64,000 nucleotides of DNA from NCBI GenBank assembly GCA_025769875.1, contig JAGFNK010000204.1, forward strand, positions 1-64,000. The letters run 5' to 3'. The position numbers were made by a program, and so were the translations under genes. This stretch comes from Russula earlei. Lineage: Eukaryota > Basidiomycota > Agaricomycetes > Russulales > Russulaceae. The notes under the pieces are model-generated. The model saw only the letters and a list, made by a program, of their open reading frames with translations, was not told the origin of the DNA and ran no database searches. Positions 43,914-56,782 of this stretch are shown piece by piece. Within the stretch, counting starts at the first letter, position 1. Each line of letters begins with the position of its first letter.

Positions 43914-46900
43914 CTAAACCGTGCGTGCGCCATACTCCAGCAGCAATTGCACTGTTTCCCGCGATGCCGTCCATGATGCTATTGTATGCGGGGTCAGGTC
44001 GTCCTCATTCCGTACGTGTACGTTTGCTCCCCGTTCGAGCAGCAACCGGACAACGTCAACTTGACGGAAAAGAGATGCGAGGTGCAACGGCGTCCATTTG
44101 TCCTGCTTCGTTTCGTTCACGTCGGCACCGTGGTCAAGCAACAGTCGTGCCATATCCAGATGTCCAGAACGCGATGCGGAGTGCAAGGGTGTCCAGCCAA
44201 ACTTGTCTCTGGAGCTAACGTCCGCGCCATGCTTGATTAATAACATCGCGACTCCGCATCTTCCACGGCTCGATGCCAGATGCAATGGAGTTAGGTGAGA
44301 TTCGTCCCGTTGGTTGACCTCCGCCCCGTCAGTGAGCAAAGACTGCACCATGACAAGATTCCCCTCCCCAGATGCCTTGTGTAGCAAAGTAGCCGTCTCG
44401 CTATCCGTTCTTTTCCCATCTCCCCGGCCAAGCGATGACTGGGTAGCATCGGGAGGTGCCGGCTTTTGCGAGGTTGTGATCGATCGAGCCCTGGAAATGG
44501 CGGTTTGAGAATCCACACCTCCCATGTACATCGCTAGGAACATTGCCACCTCGCGCATACCGCAGCGAGATGCGACATCCGAGGCGGTGTCATTGGCACA
44601 ATTTCGAGTGTTGACTTCTGCACCGAAATCGATCAATAGTTTCACGATCTCGAGACGCCCACGTAGCGCTGCGTTGTGTAATGGTGTCCAACCTTCGCTA
44701 TTTTGGGTGTTCGGATTCGAGCCGGATTCGAGCAGCAGTTGTACCACCTCAAATTTTCCAAAATATGATGCCAGGCCCAAAGGGGTTTCTTGATTTTGAT
44801 TTCCATTAAACACCATTAGGTCGGGGCGGTGCTCGATTAGCAACTTGGCCACGTTATGATGCTTCTTTCCCGAAGCGAGATGCCGTGGGGTCAAGAAAGT
44901 GAACTCTTGTTGATTTACATCTAGATGATGGTCATGAGACTGCTCCGCGATATAGAGACAGAGATCTCTGCGTACCATCAGTTGGGGTGATGGAGTCTTT
45001 GTGATGAGAGTTCACCACTGCGCCACCCTCGATTAGCATACGCACGACATTCAGATGTCCATTTGCGGATGCTGCTGTCAGTGGGGTCCAAGCGTCGTTG
45101 TCACGGGAGTCCACAGCCGCACCATACCGGAGTAATAATCGCACGACAGATTCATGTCCACTCATCGACGCTACTATCAATGGGGTTAAGCCGTTTTTGT
45201 GACGGGAGTTCACAGCCGCACCGCCCTCCAATAATAAATGCGCCACATCTGCATGTCCATTTAGCGATGCTGACATCAAAGGAGTGGAGTCGTCGTTGTC
45301 AGGAAAGTCCACAGGTGCACCACTGTCGAGTAACTGTCGAACGACATCCGTTCGTCCTTTGCTCGAGGCTGCCATCACAGCAGACCAGGAGTCATTGTCA
45401 CGGGACTCCACGGCGGCGCCACCCTCGAGTAGCAGACACACGACATTCAGGCATCCATTGTACGACGCTAATATCAACGAGGTTGAGCCGTCGTTGCGAT
45501 GGCAGTCCACATCTGCGCCACCCTCGAGTAACGACCGTACAACATCCGCATGTCCATTTGCAGAGGCCGCCATTAATGGGGTAGAGCCATTTTTGTCCCG
45601 AGGGTCCACCGATGCGCCACCCCGGAGTAACAAACGCACGACATCCGCATACCCACCGGTTGCGGCTGACATCAATGCAGTCCAGCCGTCGTTGCGAACG
45701 GAGTCGACCATTGCGCCGCCATCGAGTAACCAACGCACAACATCCCCATATCCTTTCGCCGAAGCTGCCGTAAGTGCAGTCCAGCCGTCCTTGTCACGGG
45801 AGTCCACAGCTGCGCCACACTGGAGTAAGAATCGCATGACCTCTGTATGTCCATCGCCCGAGGCTGCCATCAATGGGGTTGAGCCATTTCGGTCACAGGA
45901 GTCCACATTTGCGCCATTCTCAACTAGCAAGCGTGCGACATCCAGACGTCCGAGCTCTGATGCTAGCTTTAATGAGGTTTTTCCCTTCCCATCCCGGATG
46001 TCGATATCTGCGTAGAACTTGAGCAGCAATTCCACGATTGCGGGATGTCCTCTTCGCGATGCCAAGTGGAAGGGTGTCAATCCTTTGTCGTTCAGGGCAG
46101 TTACGTCTGCCTGGTGCGCAAGCAACAATCGTACCATTTCGATGTTCCCTTTCCAAATTGCAGCGTGTAACGGCGTCCGATAATACCCACCCTTCGCGTT
46201 GACATCCGATGGACAAGTAGTCACAAGCCGTTCTACAACGCCACCGAAGCCGCACAATGTAGCATAATACAATGGGACGGCTTCTGGTCGTGTAGGATGG
46301 GCCTCAGACATGATTTCCCGAAAGGGGTGGTCTATGTCATATATTCACACCCACGTCGCAAATTGTGACTTGGTTGGGTCGAAAAGGGGCTCTATTGCGT
46401 CCATGATGGTCAGTGACACGTTCTCGAATTGGGCATGTTCTACCCAGTGTTGGGCTGCGTAGATAGCCAAAGGAAAGTCCTTCATACTACTCTTGTCCAC
46501 CTGGTCATCTAATGTGAGGAGAATGCTGAGAGAAGATTGTGCGAGAATAGTGTGAGAGGATACAGGACGAATGTGGTAGCGAGAGTGTTCCTTTCCAGAC
46601 TTGGCGAGTCGTTCCGATGTCAGGTATTCCTTTACCGAAAAGTGCGAGAATTGAACGACCAGTGACTCGTTGGCGTTGACAATCATGATTAAACTTGAGC
46701 AGGTGGACAGAACCGCCTCTTCCGGGTCCTGCGGGCGCAAGGTGACATCATAAATGGGAATCGTTCCTGGGTCGAATATAATCGCAAGGATATCCGCAAC
46801 TTCGTCAATGCGAAGTGGGCGGATAGATACTGCGAGACATTGGAAGAGACGCTGTGCGTAGTCGCGTCTCTCCTGACCGATACTGAGCAATATTCGCTCA

Positions 46901-49070
46901 TATGTTTCGTCCAAACTCTCCGGTAGGTCTTCCAAAACACATCGGATCGCCGCCGGAAGACAGCGGCGTAACATTGCTAGTTGGCAAACAATCCATCGAA
47001 ACCTGGATTATGTCATATCAAATTGTTGTGAGCTTGTACTACGGTGGTGACGCCTTACATTCCATCTGCTTTCCGTGAGAGCGTCTCCGTGACCAATCTC
47101 TTATCCTCTGTCCTCCACTTTCGCATGTTCCGATCTGAGTGGACGATATAATTGACGTAGTCCATAACATCATTCTTCTGTCCCAGTTGGTCGTGCAAGG
47201 AGACAGTATGAGATGACAATGACTCCAGGGAGGCTCGTATATCGACCTCAGGACGACTAGTCAGGCAAATGCGTACATTTGGGAGGCGCAACCCGATAAG
47301 TTTCTCCAAGAGCTCAAGGACCCGATCGCGAGGGGAGACTACGCCAAATCCGCTGGGACACTCGTCGATAGCATCCACGATGATGTAGATCGGTGGCTGC
47401 CCTCGCATTTTCAGTATGTCTTTCAAGCATTCCGTAAGCGCGTCGTTACTGGGCTGTCGTGACCCAGCATCATATTTCGAATATAGGGCAGAAAGGACAT
47501 GGTAGCAAGGATCGGATTTGGCAGACAGCTGAGCAAGGAGGGATGCCAGTAAGCCGCTGACATCTTGTTTCTTTGGGTCTCTGAAGTCGAAATAGAAATA
47601 TGTCATCAAAGCCAATCCCATATTATGTGAGCCCTCGACTTCTTGAATAATGCTGGAGCTAATCCGAACTTGAGAATAGACTGCTCGAGAAGATGGCGAA
47701 CCTCTTACCAAAGCACACTCTTCCCCGAACCCGCTGTAGTGCATACATTGGGCAGTCATCAGGAATTTCGCCATGGAGCTATACAAGAGACGCATACGTT
47801 TACCATTAATCCAAAGGAGGGAACCCTTGGCTCTCCATTCCTTAAAGGTGTCACCTTGCGTAAACCACGACGCAGTTCCGTTATGGTGTTGTTCTAGTGC
47901 AATGTTGTGATTCGTCGATGGATCCGGATGCAGAAGCCAGCTTCGAATCTTCTCCTGTAGTTGGTCACCTGGGATATAGGACGTTGATTGACGAATACAT
48001 TAAAGAAGCAATCGATGGCGAACGTTTTATCTTGTTTATTTCATCTGTCATCTCTTGCATCTCAGCTGGCGCTCTCCTTGTCAGCTACAGAAACGTTAAC
48101 CGTGATTGCCCTACGCAACATACCTAGTGCCCGTCGTATGTCCTCAGATGATGCCTTGCCATCTACTCAGAAATGTCTAGTTTATTGCTTGAGGGCCAAT
48201 CAAGTGAGTAATACGTACCATCTATGATTACCTTCAGATTCTTCACGAGGCCGTGGACCACCTCGAGCGTGTGAGCAGCAGTCACTCGAACTTCCTCATG
48301 TGTAAGTCGGTCCAATCTCTGTAGGATCGCCTCAATTTCATTCTCGCCCAACAATTTCCTTGCAAACATCGCTGTTCTCCATTCAGTCATCGAGAGACTT
48401 ATGGGAAACAAGCGGCTTACTGAATCGACCCTGCTCGATTTTCTTCGTCGCCACGGCAATCACCCCGAGCACCTCTGTCATTATCTTCACAATAATATCT
48501 GACATCGCAGGGGACAATGGACTCTTTTCGATATAAATATGAAGACGTCTGAGGAAATTCCCTACGCATTCAAAGAGGTCGATCAGGGCGTCGTAGCTTG
48601 CACTGACACGAATGGCAGCCTGATACGTCAAATTAGCACAATGATCTGGATGAACAAAGTAGGATAGATACGTACTACGAGGAGAATATCGACGCCAACA
48701 AAGATTGCTTTTGTGGGCTGGAATGGCACCTGGTGCCAGCATAAGGAAATGGTCAGATGAGGCAGAACCAATTCTTAGACTCTGAGCTTACGGTGCCGGC
48801 AACCTTGCTAATGACGCCAGAAAATGCATGAACGACTTGAACAACTGGGCGAAGACGGTTGATCAATTTGCGATTTTTGTTCCGATAGTCTTTGAATGCC
48901 GTTTCTCTCTCCTGAAATAGCTGGAGTATGTCCTCAGAGGTGTTGCAATTCTCGAGCTTGTGGGCAGATGGATGATTGATGAGGTCAATACCAGTCTTTT
49001 TGGTGTAGCTTTCGAATGCGGCATTGAGGACAGACTGAAAGTTAGCGGAGGAACTGGCTGTTGAGGACAT
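43914..49070 (-). CDS. NLR-like STAND protein: Goodbye-like, NACHT, ankyrin repeats (one in-frame TGA)
   Basis: Minus-strand exons: 49070-48792, 48729-48676, 48619-48421, 48371-48219, 48162-48124, 48065-48024, 47968-47804, 47733-47709, 47658-47059, 47002-44976, 44920-43914; phases agree throughout (1530 codons). Residues ~1-250 match the fungal STAND N-terminal Goodbye-type helical domain (SSANFQSVLNAAFESY, AIRVSASYDALIDLFE). Then LQEKIRSWLLHPDPSTNHN leads to NACHT: Walker A GSGKS is rebuilt across two introns, Walker B is YIIVDAIDECPSG, and LTSRPEVDI follows. About 21 ankyrin repeats fill residues ~760-1529. TGA 46347-46345 (codon 738) lies between the two parts. Known: such proteins act as intracellular sensors in fungal incompatibility and immunity. 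Either a recent pseudogene, two separate proteins, or an unseen splice. Confidence 0.8.
46345..46347 (-). other. in-frame TGA between NACHT and ankyrin parts of the NLR
   Basis: The codons around it read ATWV-stop-IYDIDHPFREIMSEAHPTRPEA with no frame change. The family reads W-V-Y-D here, so TGAATA looks like a two-codon insertion. An alternative 48-bp intron from GTGTGA to CTGAG would also remove it, but needs a poor acceptor and would drop the conserved YDIDHPF block. Confidence 0.7.
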
Positions 49071-50752
49071 CGATTTTGCATTAAAGTCAGAAGAAATAGA
49101 GGAAATTAAGAGGTGAGAGGGGATGACAGAACCGTGACCAACTAGGTGACCCCGACACAGGCTGGCACTGCCTCGATTAAAGGCCGAGGCCGTGGGGTTT
49201 GCACTGCAGTTTTACTCACCACCGTCATCATGTCTCTAGTCAAATCAATCTTCATCATCATCAAGATCGATTCGACTAGAGACAAAACATATTCAGTTGT
49301 TGTGGTGTCCCACCTTGTCTACGGTCACAGCGATGGATCACATTACACTTTACTGCTACTCCATGGCAGGACAGGCAGATGAGATCTGTGGCCTAGTTTC
49401 TCCGATCACACTTTAGAGCCGCCGAAACTTGCGCTCACGAGCACTCTCACACGACAGGCATAGCCCTAGATCCCAATCTCTTCTCCCCCTCTCCTCTCTG
49501 AGCCACGGTGCGTGATGCGGATCGCAGAATGCTAAGCGAGAGTCACTTATCATGCTTTGATCCTCAAGTCTGTATCCACTTTTCCACCCTGGAGACACGA
49601 AGTACTCGCGTGGAGGTGGAACTTGTTATCGCCGTCCTCGTCGCGAGCAAGCAGGACGGTGTCGCGTTTGCGATGCCGATGTAGTTGAAGGGCGACATCA
49701 TCGTGTTGGACTTGTCAAGCGCGGGTCGGATGGTTTCCCTCAGGAGGTCATGGGCAGCCTACTAGTAGCCGGCCGGAAGACTGCTGGAAGACGCACTGAC
49801 AAAGGCTTCACTGGACAGCGAAGACCAGGTGTCAACCGGAAAATGTATCTCCTTCACGCGACTCGAGATAGCTTGGGAAAGGGCGTCGTTGCGGGAGCGC
49901 CTGGTCACACGCAAGGTCCTTCCATCATCTCAAAAAAAAGCCAGGGGCACGTCCGTGCCTTGCAAAGCCGCAAACGTGGACAACCAACCAAAATGAAAAG
50001 TTGAGCGTTTATCAAACCTAGGAAGTCCGAGCCATTGGCCTGTGGGAGCCCGTATTCCTTCCGTAACTGTCGTTTCGGACCATCGGTGATAGATCGGACC
50101 CTCGGGGGAAGAATTGTATCCGGAGGAAATTATAGGTGCGCGACCGCAAAATCGGAGCTTTTCGAAAAGATGGGAATCACGCAAAGGAGATTGGTACCCG
50201 TATCAGAACGTTGCCGAAACTACGAGTTCGATGTGCGGGCGTTTATCTACATTGCTATGGACTATGCGGAACGGCGGCGAGACATTGTCATTGGAAATTC
50301 GTTCATATGGCCACCGAGGTATGGTGACGCCCAATGATGGAAAATATCTTCGTCTCATTTCACTTGCGGGACCGACATCAATCTTTGCTCGACATGATGA
50401 TGCGGTGGCCCAGGCCCATTCCCTTTACACATGCACATGTGCCTTACCATGCGGGTATTGGATGTGCACGCTGTTGTCAAAGGTAACGCTGCACAATCCA
50501 ACAATGTATGCGGTATGTCCTAAAGTCCGTAAGCAGTGGTCTCTCAATTTCCTGAGTCAATGTTTGGATCCGTGAGGTGAAAGAGAGGCCAGAGTGCCCA
50601 ACACACTGGCACCGGAGGGAATATGGCATGATAATCATCGCATTCCTCTCTTAGATTCGTCTGTTCCTGGAATAAATAAAACCCTGATATGACCGAACAA
50701 TTAGAGGCCTGGTTTTAATGCCCCGTTATCGGGCATAAAACCGTATGTGCCA
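49071..50752. other. intergenic with degraded coding traces
   Basis: Holds the NLR upstream region. On the minus strand near 49870-49600, short runs (AISSRVKEIHFPVDTWSSLSSEAF, then DLLRETIRPALDKS, SPFNYIGIA) look like remains of a protein gene with stops; the family is not recognised. A plus frame at 50035-50337 is also open without a domain. Confidence 0.4.
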
Positions 50753-52535
50753 CTACAGATCCTCCTTTGGAATCGAAGATTCCGCGATCGTCGTGGTATG
50801 GACGGAAACCTTGAGAGGGTTGAGCGGTGATGAGGACGATGTTGACCTTGTGCTTGAATCGCGTTCGAGAGGCATAATGTTGAGGAACATTTCTGCCTCC
50901 CTGCAATCGCACTGCCTTAGAACCATAACCGCAAGTGCCTGGAGGGTAGCATACCGTCGTCCAGGGTATTCATGTAGTGCCCGGAACATCGCGGTCGTGC
51001 CAATGGAACTATGAGGTGTATGTTCGGCTAAAAGAATTCTTGATAGCTTAGAAATGAGGCTCACGCAATCACCACTAAGATTTGGGGAGTTGTAAATGTG
51101 AGAGGTCGGCTAGCGCAACAGCTTACCTCGTGGAATTTGGAGCAGCTACAGATCACATTAGATGTTACCTAATTGTCCTTGAGTGTGAGAATACGACGTA
51201 CCAGGTTCAGGGAGGCTTCACGTTGATGTACACAAAATTATAGGTTTAGTAGAGACAACAAATTTAGACATGTCACGTACAGTTGATGTTTAACAGGACA
51301 AGGAACTTTTTTGTGATTTCCAGTGAGCGATGATAAGCAACTTCGATGAGACGTAACTTGCCAGAGTAGGCAACTCTGCAGCCACAGCCAACGCGAACCA
51401 TATCCATCCCTAGATGGTTTGGCACACGGTCAGACCCCCGAGAGTATGCTTGGGATAAACATCGTACTTGTTGACAGAGCATATTCCAAACCCCAAATGA
51501 ACGCGCTGGCCGTTGGCGCACAAGCCCGGCAAACATCAAAATGAGGAGAAAGGCGTAGACCGTTATCGTCGCAGTGGACATTGAGATAAGGTGCATCCGA
51601 GGGGCGTATGTCACACAACCCCTGTAGTCTGGTCCGGGATCCCAGAATGAGCGGATCTGTAAATTTGCATGAGGGCGGGGGTGAATCACGTTATACCAGA
51701 AGGTCATGAATATGGCAAACATACTCCTGACAATACTATGCGGCCAAGAATATTTGTTTCAGTGCTCATTTGTGATGAAGACTGGTTAACGAACAATACA
51801 ACGAAACACTCGAGTGCAGTAAAAGTGTTATTCCGGTGAAAAGAATAATGACGTTGGATCGTTTCCATATCGCAACACTTGGCGAACCGAGTTATATATC
51901 TGAGGATGAAAGAAACAATGATGCAAAACTTACACGCGAATAACGATGAGCACCAAGGCGAGCTCCAGTTCGAGGAGAGGGAACGCCTGGATAATAGTCA
52001 GAAGTCCCCAAGAGAACAAAGGGCTCCAGCATAAAGACTGACGAAAGCAGTCGAGATCCAAGCCTGATGAGCGGGAAGTGTTTTCAGCGAGCCTCATGAA
52101 GCTTGATTAACGGGTCGACACACCTGACAGTGGATTTGATGTGAAGCGTTGAGTCCCACAAGGAAGGACACAACGCACGCAATGCTAGTGAAACGGCTGG
52201 CTAAGTAAACCTATTGAGCCCGTCAGCAGTGGAGTTGCAACTTGTGTATTCAGGCCAGCACTCACTAATCCTGGAAATGTTGATGCGGGCTTGCGATTGA
52301 CGAGCCTCCAATCGAAGTCCAAGTTAGAGAGGAAGTACCAGCTGGTTGCATGACACAAGGCGTGAGGACGAGCTCCACAAGGACGTTATACATACAATTT
52401 GACTCCATCGATGAAATGTAGCATTTTAACTACAGTCACTACAATACGAATGAGAGTCAGGTTAGAGTAACTCGAAGGATGGTTGGGCTTACTGAAGTCT
52501 TTGGCGGCGATCACTTCAGGCTCAACGTTGTTCAT
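50753..52535 (-). CDS. multi-pass membrane protein (DUF6533-like seven-helix family)
   Basis: Several minus-strand exons fit this basidiomycete family: ATG 52535 (MNNVEPEVIAAKDF), then CATSWYFLSNLDFDWRLV, YLASRFTSIACVVSFLVGL, WSPLFSWGLLTIIQAFPLLELELALVLIVIR, FAIFMTFWYNVI, SMSTATITVYAFLLILMFAGL, FGVWNMLCQQ, VLLNINC and ISKLSRILLAEHTPHSS. The tail is Ser/Thr-rich to TAG at 50753. Hydrophobic helices alternate with short loops in the usual order. The role of the family is unknown (receptor-like topology). Exon borders were not all fixed; frames change at several introns. Confidence 0.6.
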
Positions 52536-55100
52536 GGCAAGGGCTCTGATCCTATTCGCGAAGAGAAAGTGAAGTAAACCTTGTCCGCAAGGCAAATGGT
52601 CTCATATAAGCTCGATGCACGCTCGCTATTCACTGTGAGATAAGGCGTAACAAGTTATGACGAAGATACGATAAGGGAGCGCGAGGGAGTCTCTTAAATG
52701 ACCCCGGGCCCCCATTCGAAGAAAATCCTCATCAGAGTGCCCTGGCCGCAGCGCCCTGCACAGAAATGGGGATGGCCACTATCACCTGATCATCAGATGG
52801 TTCGAAGAAGCCATCACAGAAGGATGAAACCCGTGGAGCAGGAGATGATGAGTTGTAGGGTGTCTACGTAGTTCCGAATTAAGCGACCGGAACGCCGATA
52901 ACGTGGCCAGCCATGAACTTCCGGAAGGCGAAAGGCGGCGAATCCCAGGAATCAACGAAATACGTGGTTCAAAGTACCCTCTGACGGGGAGAACCACTAA
53001 CCGTACACGAATTCAACATGACAGTCAAACGATGGAGAAACACTGCCATGAACCCCCCTTGGCCCTTCAGCGTAGTCCGATCACGCTACTGTGGCCAGAT
53101 GACTCGGAAGTGAAGTGCAAGCTGTGTTGTCCAGAGGCCGCCCATATTGCCACAAATTCCCGAGGATCTTTCGACTGTGAGGTGGGGGATCCGTCTAGCC
53201 GTGGAGTGGAATAACGTGCTTAGTACGCGCGATTACGCGCGATTCCTTGTCGTGTTGCTTCTTCCCTCTCGCCCGGTCTTGCCCCCTTTCTGTGCTTTCG
53301 GTTCAGTAACCCTTCGCCACCACGCGACTCGATCGCGCCCTCGCCACCTCGTTCTCGAGTCGATTGTCCTTTCGCGACGTCGTCACGCCCCGGTCTTCTC
53401 CCTCGCCGCGTCCGTATGTGATGACTCGGACACATGCAACGCCTCCACGCTTCGACGCCCGGGTTCCGTTTCATCGTTCGATCTCGACTCTCTTTCATCT
53501 CTTTCCTTTTATTGATTTTTCCCCTGCCTGCATGAACCCAAGATCTCACGAGACCCAACGTCTCCACGCCTGTTCGTTGTTACTTCGGTCCTCGGTCCTG
53601 CCCCACAAGCTCATACGTGCCCCGTTCAGGCTCACTGCACGACCAAAGTTTGGCTTAACCAGACTGTGCCGAGGGCGCGTGGTTAAGACTTGTGGATGGG
53701 CCCGTTATGTATTAGAACAACCTCATAAGGGAACTAATACGGAGTCAAAACTCAGAATCTTTCGCCGGACAATTTTACGGCCGAACCAGGTAACCTTAGT
53801 GGGAGGGAAATGAACATCTGAGCCATCATATACGTGGCAGCTCGCCAGGAGGCAGGTACGACAAAATGTGAACGTGAACGTGAACCGTAAAAGAAAGCTT
53901 CACGGTTGCATGGAAACAAGAGCAAGATATCAAGCCCCTCCACATTGAGGTAAACCGAGTGTCAACGGCGAATGACAAATCCATAACTCAGCACTGCAAT
54001 GGTCCAGATGACGCGATTGTCTTAGGAGCGCCCGATGGGTGAATACAATAACAAGCTTATGGTACCAGACAGGAAGGATGGGTCGATGAGGAGGATCTGT
54101 ATGTCGCCAGGATTGCCATTCGTTGTCACGAATGGTCTTCCCCTTCCACCCAAGCGTGAGTGTCATGAGCAGCATCTACATTTGGGGTAATGAAGCCCAA
54201 GCACCAGAGTAAAACCACAGAAGTCTCAATAGGCTAAGAGTTACTGCGCCGGTAAGACGATAACTAGACTGGGTCGCAGGGAATGCCATCAGAAATCAAC
54301 GGCATATCAGGGGGAGCCCGATGACCGGATCATATAGCAGCACATCAGAACGAGCGAGATCGAGTCATGAAGACATGCGTACGTTCTTGAATGCGTTCAT
54401 GATCTGCCAGGATATTGGACACGAAGTGCGGACTCAGGCGAGGACTACCTCGAGCAGGTTGTACCAGACCCACTCAAAGGCCGAGTTCATTGCCCAACTT
54501 GACAAGCCACGAAACGTATCCTAGACTCTTCGCACCAATCTCTGGCTCCGTGACGGATCGAGGATAGGAGTTGATATGCATGAATACGTTGATAGTTGGT
54601 GCATTGTTGACAATGTCAGTGAGACAAGCCAACAAAACCGGGCATAGTGGAAGATGTGAGTGTTTCAGGAGCCCGGCGACTCCTGAGCCACAAACTATGC
54701 CAATCTGCCATCATAATCATGAAACATGAAATGCGCTACAATGCAGAATGAACTAGGTGGGGTCCATCTCACGGACGTGCCTGGTTGCCAACATCATCGG
54801 CATTCTCCGGCTTGTGAGACATAACATGCATGACATAGCACAACATCCAGTGGACAACACATGAGACTCGGAGTGCGATGCTTAAGAATTGAGTATCCTT
54901 CCACGTCATAAAAGTAAATGTATAACAATGACCTGCAGCGACTACAAGGTTATTTATAGATGTATCAAAGTTAAAACGTTAAATGTCCCGCTGTGCATCT
55001 GAATCATGAATCATGAACATAATGAGGCAAGTATACAAACTCCAGAGGTGGTGGCTGCATCCCACATCGTCCTTCTAGTCCGCTCATGTTTAGCGAAGCC
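52536..55100. other. long intergenic stretch, no gene supported
   Basis: 53220-53520 is C/T-rich on the plus strand and resembles a fungal promoter or repeat. Open frames at 53364-53813 and 54175-53930 lack domains and start/stop logic. Nothing recognisable in 54180-55000. Confidence 0.4.
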
Positions 55101-56782
55101 TTAGCCAGGGATGTCATAGACCGTTGTTGACTTCCCAGCGAGTTCGGCTTCAAATTCTGAGTTGGCGTACTTATCGATGCCAGACGGATCTGACGCATTC
55201 TGCGTACCCGTGGCAAAGTCCCCCATCGTCACGAGAGACACAACGCCATGTGCTTGGTCCACCGCCCCTGACGTTCTCTTTCGTTCAGAAGTATGCGACT
55301 GTGAAGTATGCGATATTGACTGCAGGCAGCATTTCATTCAGTACGAAGGTGCATTGTAGAAGAAGTCAACGCGCACCTGCGAAGGCAACCCCATCTCGAG
55401 TTGGCTTCGATCGGCCATGCGGGTACGGAGTCGCGTGCGCGATAGGAGCCCATCATAAATCATCTGGATGTCCTGCCTATGAACACGGGCCATCTTGCAT
55501 GAAGGCAACAATCACCCACGTGGGTATATATCAAACCGGAGGTGCCATCAAAGATAGAGTAGGCAGTGTTATGTGGCAGCAAAGTAAATGTGCCCAGTGT
55601 TACCATGGACCAAATCGTAGCAAAAAGCCCGATTTGAATGACGTTGCGAACAAGATGGTGCACAATCGAGTCTGATCTCTTGAGTCCACTCCGAGATGCC
55701 AGTAGCGACCGCGAGAGGAAGACTGCACAGAGGGGATAATCAGTCCCACAATGGACGGGATTCTGATAAACTATGTACGCATGATGAGACATTCGGTGAC
55801 GGCTTGCGTCACGTGCCAGGTAATGGATACCGCGCGTTCTGGGTAAGTGAGACCTCCTAGAGCGCTTCAACGGACATCAGTAGCAAGTTGGGTAATCAAT
55901 AGGACATCATCCTCACGACTTATTATGCCATGTTGTCACGAGGGAGACGACCCCAATGACAAATGCTGTTAAGGAGAATGCCAAGACTAATCCACTCTGC
56001 ACGCGACTTTGTGTCAGAGTATGAATACTGGGAATGGAAGGACGCAGGTTGATCAGGTTGGAATCCGCCATCGGATAAAGTAATCGCTGACCGGACCGCC
56101 AGGAAAGTATTCGCCATCATGATCAGGACCACTTGACATAAAGAGTTGGCTAGCCCCGGCCATGTCACAGCTAGGGAGGAGGGATGAGCAGCTATACGCG
56201 CTCGGAGCATGAAACAAACATTTCGGGTTAATTATCAGGTTGTAATTGAAGATACTACGAGTAGAGTTGATGGACCTTGTCTTGTGGACAACGAAGGACT
56301 TACTAGACATTCCAAGCCAACATCCAATCCCTAGCCCCCAAACCGGTCAATCGAGTAGTTCGGAGTCGAGGATAAAAGCATACATGATGGCTTGCAAAAC
56401 AACGACAAGAAACTGTACAATGACAAAGGCCCTAGAAATTGTTAGTCACTCATAAATATAAGGTAAGATTCGTGCTCACTTGACATAGACTGGGTCCTCG
56501 AAACCTGCCAACGTTTACTCGTCTGGGGTCATTTTCGATCGACAGGGATACTCACGGCTGTTCCAATATTGATACAGTTGCTGGGTGACGACCCCAAAGA
56601 AATACGCATTAACTGCTCAGCGTTTCAGTTGTGTTACATTGCACAGAACGCTATACACCTACGAAGGATCGCTATTAAGAGCAAGCCTGCTCAGCAGATG
56701 GACGTTATCCCGACAGCGAAGAAAAGAAAAGTGCAGAGAGCTTGCCCAAAACTTGCGCTGGGTCGAAGGGAAGACTTGTCAT
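55101..56782 (-). CDS. multi-pass membrane protein (DUF6534-like)
   Basis: Minus-strand exons follow the family order. ATG 56782 (MTSLPFDPAQVLG) is followed by NAYFFGVVTQQLYQYWNS, FEDPVYVK, AFVIVQFLVVVLQAIMYAFIL, WPGLANSLCQVVLIMMANTFLAVRSAITL and WISLGILLNSIC. The diagnostic C-terminal block is SDSIVHHLVRNVIQIGLFATIWSMVTLGTFTLLPHNTAYSIFDGTSGLIY, then a polar tail ending VYDIPG at 55101. Expected seven helices; function unknown. Exact intron borders are tentative, and a stop near SELLD may mark an unrecognised donor. Same general class as the gene at 50753-52535, so perhaps an old tandem pair. Confidence 0.6.

Noticed and set aside
45063..46015. Long plus-strand Ser/His-rich frames
   Set aside because: Antisense of the ankyrin repeats, whose periodicity keeps opposite frames open.
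46300..46350. 48-bp intron GTGTGA...CTGAG to remove the NLR stop
   Set aside because: Acceptor is poor, there is no good branch point, and it would delete the conserved YDIDHPF block; kept only as an alternative.
53364..53813. 149-codon plus-strand frame
   Set aside because: Biased Arg/Ser/Pro composition from C/T-rich DNA, no domain, no splice support.
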